Shown here: positions 8,478 through 16,008 of the stretch, piece by piece
How positions within the stretch are numbered: the stretch's first letter is position 1
How the letters are laid out: each line of letters opens with the position of its first letter
Source: Chloroflexi bacterium bin125
GTDB lineage: Bacteria; Chloroflexota; Dehalococcoidia; Bin125
Length of the DNA: 44,449 nt
NCBI GenBank assembly: GCA_002239025.1
Contig: MPNM01000024.1
Span: forward strand, 1 to 44,449
Direction: 5' to 3'
Position numbers and translations under genes: made by a program
Notes under the pieces: generated by a model
Told to the model about the DNA's origin: nothing
What the model saw: only the letters and a program-made list of their open reading frames with translations
Databases searched by the model: none

Positions 8478-8558
8478 AGTGAAAGAAATGCCGATCTGAA
8501 GCAATCTCACAAGCCCAACGCGCGTTCGTGGCGATACCTGATCCGCCGGCGCCAACCG

Positions 8559-8564
8559 TAAACT
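8559..8564 (+). promoter_or_regulatory. -10-like TAAACT box of a leaderless start (8571)
   Basis: TAAACT is followed by 6 nt and the ATG of the first MFS gene. No Shine-Dalgarno lies between them. Confidence 0.5.
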
Positions 8565-8570
8565 GTTCGC

Positions 8571-9962
8571 ATGACACGAAGTATTTCCGCCTTTGCCACA
8601 TGGCGAGGGAACACCTTCGCCGCGCTCAATGACCGGCACTTCCGGATCCTCTTCGTGGGCACACTGTTCGCCACCGTTGCCTACATGATGATGTTCGTGG
8701 CGATGTCGATCGTCTCGTACGACCTGTCGGGGACGAACACGGCGGTCGGGGTAATCGGCACGGGCGTCGGACTGTCAATGCTGCTCGCTCCGTTTGGCGG
8801 CGTGATTGCCGACCGGGTGAATCGCAAGTGGGTGATCGTCATCGGCCAGGGTGGCGGCGCTGTGATGCTGACGGTTACCGGGGTGTTGTTGCTCTTCGAT
8901 GCAATGACGCTTCCCTTGATGTTCGTGCTGATGATGTTGCTGGGCTTCACCTTCGTTGTAATGGGACCGGCACGCAATGCCTTCACCGCCGATCTGGTTG
9001 GTCCTCGACTGATCGGCAACGCCATGGTCCTGAGCCAGCTCGCGCACACGGTGGGCCAGCCATTCTCGCCGTTCATCGCAGCGATGGTAATCGAGTCTGC
9101 TGCCGGTACCGGCGGGACCTACATGTTGATGGGCGTACTGGTGTCGTTGGGCGTCGTCACGGTTGCGATGATGCCCAATCGACGGAGTCAGGCCGTTCCG
9201 GCTGCCGGAGAGGACGCGTCGGCGCCTAAGCGATCCGTTCTCGCCGACATCGCCGACGGCGCGCGCTACGTCTGGCGGCGGCCTTCCTTGCGACTGATGC
9301 TGCTGATGTTCGTCAGCGCGGTCGTGATCGGCTTCCTCTTCCGCATCCTCACGCCGGCGCTGCTTGACCAGCACCTGAACCGACCGACGACCGACATCGG
9401 CATGCTCTTCCTGGTCAACGGGGTCGCAGCCATGGTCGTCGCGTTCCTCGTCGCCGGCGCGGCCACGACGCGTTGGGCCTGGCCGATCGTGCTCGTTCTG
9501 ATTGCCGTCATGGGCATTGGTTACCTCGTCCTGGCGGCGTCGCAAAGCCTGGGTCAGGCCATGATCGGGATGGCGTTGCTGGGGCCCGGACTGCAGGGAC
9601 CCGTGATGATCCTGCAGGCGCGGATCATGATGAACACCGAATCGGCCTACTACGGCCGGGTCATGTCGTTCACGATGATGGCATGGGGCGTGCAGATGGT
9701 CTTCGGCGCGCCGGCGGGCATCCTGGCCGATATCATCGGCGAGCGCGAAGTCTTCGCGCTGATGGGTCTGCTCGCCTTTGCCGTGACCGTACTGGGAACG
9801 TTCGGCTGGCTGGCAATCCGCAAGGACGACCGACCCGCCCTGCCCTCGTTGATGCCAGTCGCAGCGGCCGCTTCGAGCAATGGAAACGGCGCTGGATCGG
9901 TCGCCCTACCCCCAATGCTGCGCCCGGTCGCATTGATGTCGGGTCAGAAGATCGACAACTGA
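8571..9962 (+). CDS. MFS transporter (MFS_3 / EntS-like exporter group), paralog 1
   Basis: The 463-residue protein has about 12 predicted membrane helices. The MFS motif A between TM2 and TM3 reads GGVIADRVNRK. A central cytoplasmic loop of ~30 residues (about 205-235) separates the two six-helix halves, and the C-terminal tail is Ala/Ser/Asn-rich. The N-terminal FAALNDRHFRILFVGTLFAT block is typical of the MFS_3 group, which includes the enterobactin exporter and macrolide effluxers. The substrate is unknown. It is a tandem paralog of the gene at 10193; both have leaderless-type starts, so each has its own promoter. Confidence 0.85.
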   Translation: MTRSISAFATWRGNTFAALNDRHFRILFVGTLFATVAYMMMFVAMSIVSYDLSGTNTAVGVIGTGVGLSMLLAPFGGVIADRVNRKWVIVIGQGGGAVMLTVTGVLLLFDAMTLPLMFVLMMLLGFTFVVMGPARNAFTADLVGPRLIGNAMVLSQLAHTVGQPFSPFIAAMVIESAAGTGGTYMLMGVLVSLGVVTVAMMPNRRSQAVPAAGEDASAPKRSVLADIADGARYVWRRPSLRLMLLMFVSAVVIGFLFRILTPALLDQHLNRPTTDIGMLFLVNGVAAMVVAFLVAGAATTRWAWPIVLVLIAVMGIGYLVLAASQSLGQAMIGMALLGPGLQGPVMILQARIMMNTESAYYGRVMSFTMMAWGVQMVFGAPAGILADIIGEREVFALMGLLAFAVTVLGTFGWLAIRKDDRPALPSLMPVAAAASSNGNGAGSVALPPMLRPVALMSGQKIDN

Positions 9963-9986
9963 GCCTCGTGCCCTCCATGTAGCATT

Positions 9987-10136
9987 CGTCATTCCCGCGC
10001 TCCGTCGCGGGAATCTCGCCGCCTGTCGCACCTTCGCTAGAGACGGTCGACTCTGTTCGCTTGCATGGATCAATCCCTCCCAGACTCTGTTGCTGTGCAC
10101 ATCGAGATACCCGCCACGGAGCGCGGGTATGACGTA
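9987..10136. repeat. Pair of type C REP-like palindromes, inverted
   Basis: Copy one (9987-10020) reads CGTCATTCCCGCGCTCC then GTCGCGGGAATCTCG. Copy two (10101-10136) reads ATCGAGATACCCGCC, then ACGGAGCGCGGGTATGACG, in the opposite sense. They occupy the 230-bp gap between the two MFS genes. No gene is visible in the gap. Confidence 0.7.
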
Positions 10137-10180
10137 GACACCGACAACGCCCAACGCCGACTACTCCCTTTGCCCGCTCA

Positions 10181-10186
10181 TAGACT
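10181..10186 (+). promoter_or_regulatory. -10-like TAGACT box of a leaderless start (10193)
   Basis: TAGACT is followed by 6 nt and the ATG of the second MFS gene. The same hexamer with the same spacing precedes the CaiB gene that starts at 22326. Confidence 0.5.
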
Positions 10187-10192
10187 GCTCGT

Positions 10193-11590
10193 ATGAGGCG
10201 AAGTATTCAGGGCTGGAAGTCGAATACCTTCCTCGCCCTTGAGCATCCGCAGTTCCGCATCCTGTTTGCTGGCACGCTCTTCGCGACGCTCGCGTACATG
10301 ATGATGTTTGTCGCTCAGTCGGTCGTCTCCTTCGATCTGGGCGGGACGAACTCGGCTGTGGGGCTGGTCTCGATGGGCACCGGCATTTCGATGCTGATCG
10401 GCTCGCCCTGGGGCGGGGTGATCGCGGACCGGGTGAATCGCAAGTATCTGATCGTGCTCGGCCAGGGCGCGGGTGCTGTCATGCTGGCGCTGACGGGCGT
10501 GCTGCTCTTGCTCGATCTCGTCAACCTGCCGTTGATGTTCATCCTGACCCTGATCCTCGGCGCCACGTTCGTGTTTATGGGACCGGCCCGCAACGCCTTC
10601 ACCGCCGACATCGTCGGACCACGGCTGATCGGCAATGCCGTTGCACTGAACCAGCTCGCGCATAGCTGGGGCATGCCGGTCGCGCCAATGATTGCGGCGC
10701 TGCTGCTCGAGTCATCGGTCGGCGGCGGCGGTACCTACGTCGTGATGGGCATCCTGGTCTCGGTTGGCGTGCTCTCGATGGCCGTGATGCCGAACAAAGG
10801 CAAGCCAGAGCAGTCGGGTAAACGCAGTCCGCTGCAGGATTTGTTGGATGGCGTCCGCTATGTCGCGCAACGGCCTCCGCTGCGCCTGATGATCCTGCTG
10901 TTCATGGCCACGGTCGTGATCGGCTTCATGTTCCGTGTCTTGACGCCGGCGTTGCTGGAACACCATCTCGACCGACCGTCGACCGATATGGGTCTGATGA
11001 TGACTGTCAACGGGATCGCCAGCGCGGTGCTGGCGATTGGCGTCGCCGGCCTCGCCACCTCGCGCTGGTCGTGGCCGTTGATCTTCATCCTCATGGGAGT
11101 CATGGGACTCGGTTACCTGATCATGTCGCAAGCGCAGACCTATGGTGTCGCGGTTGCCTCGATGGCGCTGCTCGGACCGGGACTCCAAGGTCCGACCTTG
11201 TTGCTCCAGGCCAAGATCGTGATGAACACGGAATCAGCCTACCTGGGCCGAGTCACCGCATTCACAATGATGTCCTGGGGCGTGTCATCGGTCAGCGGCG
11301 GCCCGGCCGGTATCATCGCCGACTGGCTGGGCGAACGAGAGGTGTTGACGGGCGTCGCGCTGGGAACGTTCGTGGCGGTCGGCATCGGCATACTGGGCTG
11401 GCTGGCGATTCGAAAGTACGAAGCGAGGGCGCCAAAGATTCGTCTCACGCCCGAGACGGACATCCGCGGAGCGCAGCTCGCCGTCGCAGAGGACGCGAAC
11501 GGTGATGCAGTCGTCGCAACCCCGACGATGCCGCCACCGCCGATGCTGCGTCCTGTGGCCTTGATGTCGGGCCAAAAGCTCCGGAACTGA
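10193..11590 (+). CDS. MFS transporter (MFS_3 / EntS-like exporter group), paralog 2
   Basis: This 465-residue protein aligns end to end with paralog 1. The motif GGVIADRVNRK, the MGPARNAFTAD segment, the RVLTPALLEHHLDRP loop and the C-terminal PPMLRPVALMSGQK are shared. About 12 membrane helices are predicted. The pair arose by local duplication, with two REP-like palindromes now between them. Differences lie mostly in the periplasmic half of TM5-6 and in the tail. The substrate is unknown; a heterodimer is not expected for MFS proteins, so divergence in substrate is the simpler reading (inference). Confidence 0.85.
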   Translation: MRRSIQGWKSNTFLALEHPQFRILFAGTLFATLAYMMMFVAQSVVSFDLGGTNSAVGLVSMGTGISMLIGSPWGGVIADRVNRKYLIVLGQGAGAVMLALTGVLLLLDLVNLPLMFILTLILGATFVFMGPARNAFTADIVGPRLIGNAVALNQLAHSWGMPVAPMIAALLLESSVGGGGTYVVMGILVSVGVLSMAVMPNKGKPEQSGKRSPLQDLLDGVRYVAQRPPLRLMILLFMATVVIGFMFRVLTPALLEHHLDRPSTDMGLMMTVNGIASAVLAIGVAGLATSRWSWPLIFILMGVMGLGYLIMSQAQTYGVAVASMALLGPGLQGPTLLLQAKIVMNTESAYLGRVTAFTMMSWGVSSVSGGPAGIIADWLGEREVLTGVALGTFVAVGIGILGWLAIRKYEARAPKIRLTPETDIRGAQLAVAEDANGDAVVATPTMPPPPMLRPVALMSGQKLRN

Positions 11591-11657
11591 CACCTGGCGT
11601 ATGTCCTCTGGCGTCTGAAGGCAGAGCCTGAGCACAAACAGCAACGCCGCTCACTTC

Positions 11658-11690
11658 CGATGCCCCGCGTCGGAGCGCGGGGCATCGGAT
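11658..11690. repeat. Type C-like palindrome
   Basis: CGATGCCCCGCG, then TCGGAGCGCGGGGCATCG forms a near-perfect hairpin 70 bp after the second MFS gene. It could also act as its terminator, but there is no T-run. Confidence 0.5.
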
Positions 11691-11736
11691 TCTTGTGATC
11701 TCGACGCTTACGTGATGGGCCTCTTGGCCTACTTTG

Positions 11737-11880
11737 CTCCCCCTCGCAGGGGGAGCTGTCGCGAAGCGACTGAGGGGGTCCCTTCGGCGCTCTTCAGGCA
11801 GCTTCGCGCTGAGGACCCCCTCTGCCCCCGGGTCAGGCCCGGGGCAGGCTTTTGGCATTTCCCCCCGCAGGGGGAGAGAT
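11737..11880. repeat. Two type A repeats in inverted orientation around a further palindrome
   Basis: The left copy (from 11737) reads CTCCCCCTCGCAGGGGGAG and then GCTGTCGCGAAGCGACTGAGGGGGTCC. The right part starts GGACCCCCTCTGCC at 11813, holds the palindrome CCCCGGGTCAGGCCCGGGG, and ends with CCCCCCGCAGGGGGAGAG at 11880. No gene is visible between the MFS stop at 11590 and the amidase stop at 11886, and the two are convergent. Confidence 0.65.
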
Positions 11881-11885
11881 TGAAC

Positions 11886-12590
11886 TTACGCGCCGAGCAC
11901 CGGAGTGCCGTGGGTGTGACGCTCGAGGGCCGATAGCCTTCTTTCAATCTCCGCGAGGCTTCCGCGGTCGTCAGAGCTCAACTCACTCACCCGATCCAGC
12001 AGCGCTTCCCAGGGAAAGTCCCGACCGGGATCTCCCTTCTGACGGCTCAGTTCGCTGTGGGCGATGTGATGCGTTCGATCGATTGGAATGCCGTACTTCT
12101 TGCAGACGAAGGCCGACCAGGCAGCTACGGTCTCGAACTGACGGCTGCCGACGAGGAACGTCTCGCCAATCTTGTGCGCGTAGCCCTCGATCTCGATCGA
12201 CAACATGCACGTGTTGTAGCTGACGTACTCGTCGCGCCACCAGGCCGGACGCGGCCTCACCCGATCCTTGCGACGGACTCCTTGCGCCCAGGCGAAGTCC
12301 TCGTCTCGCACCATCTGGTAGAGGTCACCGTCCGAGTCCGCGTAGTAGTTGGTGCTCGCATTGGCTCGCGGGTCTTCGAACCAGGCCGGGGTGACTTCGT
12401 TGTCATCCCACGGCTCCTCGGGCGTGTGGTAACAGATTGCGACGAACCGGCGCTGAGCGCCGGAGTACGGCTTCGACGCTGCGGTCGAGAAATTCGACGA
12501 GTGCGCCGGTCTCCAAACTGTTCGCGCACCTTCGGGCATGCCGCGAATGCCGCCGAGATCGGGAGGCGAGTAGATACTGGCGGTTGTCAC
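11886..12590 (-). CDS. N-acetylmuramoyl-L-alanine amidase (Amidase_2/PGRP type), endolysin-like
   Basis: The 234-residue protein carries an Amidase_2-type zinc domain: CYHTPEE (first His ligand), a central YNTCMLSIEIEGY strand, then HIAHSELSRQKGDPGRDFPW with the second His and the D-P-G site. This domain cleaves the amide between MurNAc and the stem peptide. The C-terminal ~40 residues form a helix that may oligomerise. The start is GTG 12590, overlapping the stop of the preceding small membrane gene (GTGA). It is the last gene of the head-lysis operon 15604-11886, so a phage-type lysis role is likely. There is no signal peptide, so export would depend on the holin-like proteins upstream. Confidence 0.82.
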   Translation of the reverse strand: MTTASIYSPPDLGGIRGMPEGARTVWRPAHSSNFSTAASKPYSGAQRRFVAICYHTPEEPWDDNEVTPAWFEDPRANASTNYYADSDGDLYQMVRDEDFAWAQGVRRKDRVRPRPAWWRDEYVSYNTCMLSIEIEGYAHKIGETFLVGSRQFETVAAWSAFVCKKYGIPIDRTHHIAHSELSRQKGDPGRDFPWEALLDRVSELSSDDRGSLAEIERRLSALERHTHGTPVLGA

Positions 12591-12844
12591 TCTGCGCCTC
12601 CCGTCCGCTGCTCGCGACTGCGCAGTATGCCGTAGCCGGCGGCCACGCCGACGGCGATTGAGCGCACGGCGTCGGAGGCCGGAATACCAACGACGCCAGT
12701 CTCGAGCGCAGCCCAGACGGCGATCATGCCAAGCGCGATTAAGGCGCGCACGCTGCCTCGAGGCAACCAGAGCGGATTGGGCAAAGGTGTGTCGCCGGCC
12801 ACTTCTGCATCGGGCGGATCAGATGGGTTCGTTTCCTGGATCAT
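12587..12844 (-). CDS. Small membrane protein, holin candidate
   Basis: The 85-residue protein starts at ATG 12844 (MIQETNPSDPPD) with AAGGAA 6 nt upstream. A longer frame upstream reads through a repeat and is less likely. After a polar, Pro/Asp-rich N-terminus there are two hydrophobic stretches (about residues 37-57 and 60-75), then a short basic tail. The stop overlaps the amidase start. Size, topology and position directly before an endolysin fit a holin, but the sequence itself is not diagnostic. Confidence 0.55.
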   Translation of the reverse strand: MIQETNPSDPPDAEVAGDTPLPNPLWLPRGSVRALIALGMIAVWAALETGVVGIPASDAVRSIAVGVAAGYGILRSREQRTGGAE

Positions 12845-12954
12845 GGTCGTTCCTTTCTTGTTTCTTTCTCCCTCCGCCCAGCGGGGGAGATGCCGCTTCA
12901 GGCAACTGGATCGAGAGGGTGTCTCAAGAGTCACCTTGGCTGTTTGCATCCCAG

Positions 12955-13162
12955 TCCCCGCTTTACGGAGACCTTTGAAAAACTCCCCTTCTCCCCCCTT
13001 GCGGGGGAGATGCCGAAGGCAGAGGGGGGTCCGATGTTCGGGAGCCCTATCTGGTCATCATCAGCCGACCCTCCCTCTGTCACTCCGTGACATCTCCCCC
13101 CGCAAGGGGGGGAGAGGGGATTTCGGAGTCTCTCAAAGGTCTCCGTAAAGCAGGGATCGGGG
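12955..13162. mobile_element. Fold-back MITE-like element with 18-bp perfect core of terminal inverted repeats
   Basis: The left arm holds CTTTACGGAGACCTTTGA (12961-12978), and the right arm holds its exact reverse complement at 13133-13150. Inside each arm lies a type A repeat (12982-13033 and, inverted, 13068-13120). The element is about 200 bp, cannot encode a transposase, and sits between two small membrane genes of the head-lysis operon. It fills most of the gap 12845-13185, where no gene is seen. The remainder (12862-12937) holds a degraded type A copy and a GGGTGTCTCA motif like the ends of the element at 31755. Confidence 0.65.
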
Positions 13163-13185
13163 AAAGTCGATGGGGTTCGGCTCAA

Positions 13186-13440
13186 TCAACCTCCTCTGAC
13201 GATGAATGCCGATCCCAGGCCGATTGCCGCCAGCAGGACGGTTCCGCCGCCGAGCGCGACGTAGAGCCGGTCGATCCGAGCGTCAATCTGGTCGAGGCCG
13301 CTCTCGATCCGTCGCAGGTATTGCCAGAGCGCGTCGGTGTGGTCGGTGGAGTGGTTGGGAGCGGGGCAGCCGCCCGGCCCCGGACAGGAGCCAGGGTCGG
13401 GCGGCTGCGACGTTTTTCGGGTGAAGTTTGGTCGTGACAT
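13186..13440 (-). CDS. Small coiled-coil plus TM protein, XhlA/holin-like
   Basis: The 84-residue protein has a Pro/Cys-rich N-terminus (SCPGPGGCPAP), a heptad-like helix (YLRRIESGLDQIDARIDRLY) and a C-terminal membrane helix (LGGGTVLLAAIGLGSAFIV). This is the layout of XhlA-type accessory holins and many phage lysis-module proteins. It lies between a small tail- or head-type gene and the holin candidate, in the same direction. ATG 13440 is the only good start. The phage assignment rests on position and topology and is moderately sure. Confidence 0.55.
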   Translation of the reverse strand: MSRPNFTRKTSQPPDPGSCPGPGGCPAPNHSTDHTDALWQYLRRIESGLDQIDARIDRLYVALGGGTVLLAAIGLGSAFIVRGG

Positions 13441-13491
13441 CGTTGCCTCTCATTCGTCTCGATGTTTCTGCGGCGGCCTGGTCAGCCGAGG

Positions 13492-13818
13492 TCAGGCGGA
13501 GTCGGGGAAGAGCGTTCTGCTCTTGTCCGACGGTCGCCACTGTTCGGGCAGTTCCTCCAGCGATTCGGCCTCGCGCCAGCCGGTCGCTCGATGCTTGAGG
13601 TACTTGTCGGCGCGGACCAGTTGCCAACGCTCCCCTTCCGCGACCTGTTCGCCCGGCGCGTCGTCCTCGTCAGGCTGGCGCATGAGGATGTCGTAGTCCT
13701 CCAGGCCCTTGCCGACCTTGCGAGCCAGTCGATACTCGAAGTGGCTGAGCAGCACGGCTCGCTCTCCGGGGTGGACCATGACAGCCCCCTGTTCGTTCGT
13801 TGGTTTCGTTGCAGCCAT
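13492..13818 (-). CDS. Hypothetical protein of the phage head block
   Basis: I do not recognise this 108-residue soluble protein. It is acidic, with a central GEDY-like segment and several Trp residues. Its N-terminal part (VMVHPGERAVLLSHFEYRLA) resembles the short beta-strand starts of small virion or neck proteins, but nothing is diagnostic. It lies 44 bp downstream of the 105-residue gene and is read in the same direction as the capsid gene, so it is likely part of the particle or its assembly (inference). Confidence 0.5.
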   Translation of the reverse strand: MAATKPTNEQGAVMVHPGERAVLLSHFEYRLARKVGKGLEDYDILMRQPDEDDAPGEQVAEGERWQLVRADKYLKHRATGWREAESLEELPEQWRPSDKSRTLFPDSA

Positions 13819-13862
13819 TGCTTCGTTCCTCTCTTGTTCAGATTCGGTGGTGGTTTCGTTGA

Positions 13863-14180
13863 TCAGCTCGGACCGAGACCGGCGTTGATCTCGGTTTCGA
13901 GCCAGGGCTGCGCCTCAATCGAGACCGCCTCATGCGGCAGTCCCTGCTCGTTGGCGGCGTCGAGCAGCAAGCGCTCGGCCTCGCGGACGTCGTGGAAGCC
14001 GTTGCCGAGCAGCGTGTGATTGCGGCCCAGGTACTCCCGTCCGTGCTGGTCACGCTTGGGCTCGCGCAGGTGAGCTCGTTGTGCGCGGAGGCCGCGTCCC
14101 AGCCGCGGCGCCGAGAAGGTCTCGGACCGCAGCTGGGAGAAGTCGGCCGGCGACCAGAGGCCGCGGTCGTCCAGGGGCAT
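13863..14180 (-). CDS. Hypothetical protein directly downstream of the capsid gene
   Basis: The 105-residue protein starts at ATG 14180 (MPLDDRGLWSPADF), 2 bp after the capsid stop, so translation is probably coupled. It is rich in Arg and Leu, with two conserved-looking segments (AHLREPKRDQHGREYLGRN and DVREAERLLLDAANEQG). I cannot name a family. Genes in this position in tailed phages often encode a head decoration or a head-tail connector protein, but the sequence does not show which. Confidence 0.5.
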   Translation of the reverse strand: MPLDDRGLWSPADFSQLRSETFSAPRLGRGLRAQRAHLREPKRDQHGREYLGRNHTLLGNGFHDVREAERLLLDAANEQGLPHEAVSIEAQPWLETEINAGLGPS

Positions 14181-14182
14181 GG

Positions 14183-15064
14183 CTAGCCCCCGTCCGCGGT
14201 GATCTGGCAACCGTGGTGATTGAAGCCCGCGATACCGGCGTTGTAGTCGGCCAGCGAGCGCAAGGTCACGCCGGGCCACTCGGCTTCTTCGAAGACGGAC
14301 ATTTCCCAGTCCATCGAGCAGGCCCAGACCAGCGCCTCGGTGCCGAACATCGAGCAGATGTAGTCGCCCGAGCCGTCGGCTCCCATGTATCCGTCGACGA
14401 ACACGGCCGTGCCCATTAGCGGAATCTCCGAAACATGGAAGCGCCGGATGAGCTGCTCGGATATGCCAGCCGGGATCCAGTTGGATCCCGAACCGACGCC
14501 GCCAGCGCCCAAATCTTCCAGCAGGTGCTCGGCCACGACCGGCGAGAGCACCGTGACGATGTCGCCGCGCGGAGGTCCGCCCTTCGACCGTGGCACGGTC
14601 TGCAGGACGCGACGCGCGGTGCGCAACTTGGCCAGGGTCAACGTCTCACCGGTCGCGCCGATGTCGTTGTCGGTGTGCCAGTTACCGAACTCGCCGGTCA
14701 GGTCCGTGTCGATGTCCTGACCCTGCGAGAGCGCCATCTCGTCCGACACCAAGCGGATCAGGTCGTCTTGCGAGTAGTTCAGCGCCCGCACGTGGATGCG
14801 CACGTAGATCGCGCGGAAGGTGGGCGAGATGGTATTGCTGGCCAGCGTGAACCGGGAGGTTGTGCTCAGCTCAGAGCTCTCGTTGGGCGTCTGTACAGTC
14901 GAGACGCTGGCGACTCGCGGGATCTGCGCGCTGTTCGATCCCTTGGGCACGATCAGCTTGCGCGCCAGAGACAGCATCGGCGCGGTCTGCGGCATCTGCG
15001 CGATGGTCCGCTCGACCATCGCGGCGTAAGACGACGAAATGTTCGCCGAAAGAGTGTCAGCCAT
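14183..15064 (-). CDS. Phage major capsid protein (probable)
   Basis: The 293-residue protein has the layout of small phage major capsid proteins: an N-terminal helix, an S..IPRVASV..VQ.PNE strand pair, the ...IYVRIHVRALNYSQDDLIRLVSDEMA spine-helix region, a PPRGDIVTVLSP segment and a C-terminal WEMSVFEEAEWPGVTLRSLADYNAGIAG. HK97-type coat proteins show such a spine helix and C-terminal A-domain strands. It is preceded by a scaffold-like gene and followed by lysis-type genes, which supports the call. ATG 15064 is the start. Residues are intact; there is no repeat insertion. Confidence 0.68.
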   Translation of the reverse strand: MADTLSANISSSYAAMVERTIAQMPQTAPMLSLARKLIVPKGSNSAQIPRVASVSTVQTPNESSELSTTSRFTLASNTISPTFRAIYVRIHVRALNYSQDDLIRLVSDEMALSQGQDIDTDLTGEFGNWHTDNDIGATGETLTLAKLRTARRVLQTVPRSKGGPPRGDIVTVLSPVVAEHLLEDLGAGGVGSGSNWIPAGISEQLIRRFHVSEIPLMGTAVFVDGYMGADGSGDYICSMFGTEALVWACSMDWEMSVFEEAEWPGVTLRSLADYNAGIAGFNHHGCQITADGG

Positions 15065-15080
15065 TCTGTGTTCCTTTCCT

Positions 15081-15120
15081 TCTGTCCCCTCTCCTCCTGG
15101 GAGAGGGTGAGGGTGAGGGC
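15081..15120. repeat. G/C-rich hairpin between scaffold-like and capsid genes
   Basis: CCCCTCTCCTCC and GGGAGAGGGTGAGGGTGAGGG form an imperfect hairpin in the 60-bp gap. It may attenuate transcription or protect the mRNA end. It resembles the type A repeats but lacks their GCTGCCGAAGGCTG middle. Confidence 0.45.
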
Positions 15121-15124
15121 TTCC

Positions 15125-15604
15125 TTATGCCTCGGGATGTGCAGCGAGCCAGTCGGCAAACTGCGCCCGTCGCTGTTGCCTGAGCGGCTGTGCGTCGGTC
15201 GACCGAATGAAGTCGGTCCACTCGGACACCGTGCCCGGTTGAGGCGCCGGCGGTCCGCCTCGCAATCCGCTAGTAGGTCGAGGCTGAGCAGCGCGGGTTC
15301 GCGACTCAAACTCCCGGGTCAACTCGGTGCGAACGGTGGCCTCGCGCTCCTGCGCGGCGCGTTCCGCAATCAGGTCGCGCCAGGCCTGAGCGACTTCGTC
15401 GGGCTGCTCGGCAGAACCGAGTCGCTCACGCTCCTCGTCCGACAGATCGCCAATCGCACTGAGCATTGCCTCGCGAATCGAAGTCGCGTCTCCCGCCATG
15501 CGAATCGAGGTCGCGTCACCCGTGGTGCGAATCGACGTCGCGTCGTTCGAGTCCGACTCCGGCGGCCCGCCGTCGAGCACCTGTGTGGGTTGTGTAGATT
15601 CCAT
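15125..15604 (-). CDS. Phage scaffold-like protein with 9-residue tandem repeats
   Basis: This 159-residue protein (ATG 15604, GGAGG 5 nt upstream) is hydrophilic and mostly helical. It has a Gly/Pro-rich start, then three tandem DATSIR-type repeats (27 bp each, 15473-15553), a Glu/Arg-rich central helix and a Pro-rich segment before the final WTDFIRSTDAQ...FADWLAAHPEA. Size, composition and position before the capsid gene fit a phage scaffolding protein. It has no protease motif, so it is not a fused protease-scaffold. The family assignment is by context. Confidence 0.55.
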   Translation of the reverse strand: MESTQPTQVLDGGPPESDSNDATSIRTTGDATSIRMAGDATSIREAMLSAIGDLSDEERERLGSAEQPDEVAQAWRDLIAERAAQEREATVRTELTREFESRTRAAQPRPTSGLRGGPPAPQPGTVSEWTDFIRSTDAQPLRQQRRAQFADWLAAHPEA

Positions 15605-15800
15605 CTGCGCCTCCAACAAAACTGAGCGCCGACGGCAATCATCCGTTCGGCGCTCGGAGGCGCGCAGTCCGTCGGGCTAGGTGGTCGAAGATATGTGGTT
15701 TCGATAAGGAACACAAGTTCTATGTATTACTTAAGTGACATCGGTCCTGATGACTTGAAACCGTATAGGTATAGCAAACAAGCGTTGTTCTCGATAGCAT
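15605..15800. other. AT-rich gap upstream of the capsid operon
   Basis: This stretch has no gene. Around 15690-15780 it is clearly AT-richer than its surroundings, with several TATA- and TAAG-like hexamers on the minus strand. It probably carries the promoter of the head-lysis operon, but no single -35/-10 pair is convincing. Confidence 0.35.
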
Positions 15801-15807
15801 CCCTACT

Positions 15808-15906
15808 CCGTCATACCCGCGCTACGTCGCGGGTATCTCGCTGCGCGCACTGACTTTGGTGGTGAACCCCGCGAGATTGCCGCGGCAGAGCGCGGCAATG
15901 ACGGAG
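15808..15906. repeat. Pair of type C REP-like palindromes, inverted
   Basis: Copy one (15808-15847) reads CGTCATACCCGCGCTACG, then TCGCGGGTATCTCG. Copy two (15873-15906) reads GCGAGATTGCCGCGG, then CAGAGCGCGGCAATGACGG. They are 25 bp apart, the tightest of the three pairs, and lie upstream of the fused CaiB gene. Confidence 0.72.
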
Positions 15907-15996
15907 TGTGGCAAGGACGGATCGCGGTAATGACGGAGCGTTGGCTCTCGGAACGGCCTTCAAGTCCGGAGAATCAGGACTCCCCACAACGCCCAC

Positions 15997-16002
15997 TATT
16001 CT
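15997..16002 (+). promoter_or_regulatory. -10-like TATTCT box of a leaderless start (16009)
   Basis: TATTCT is followed by GTGGCA and then ATG 16009. The 6-nt spacing seen at other genes favours ATG 16009 over GTG 16003 as the real start. Confidence 0.5.
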
Positions 16003-16008
16003 GTGGCA

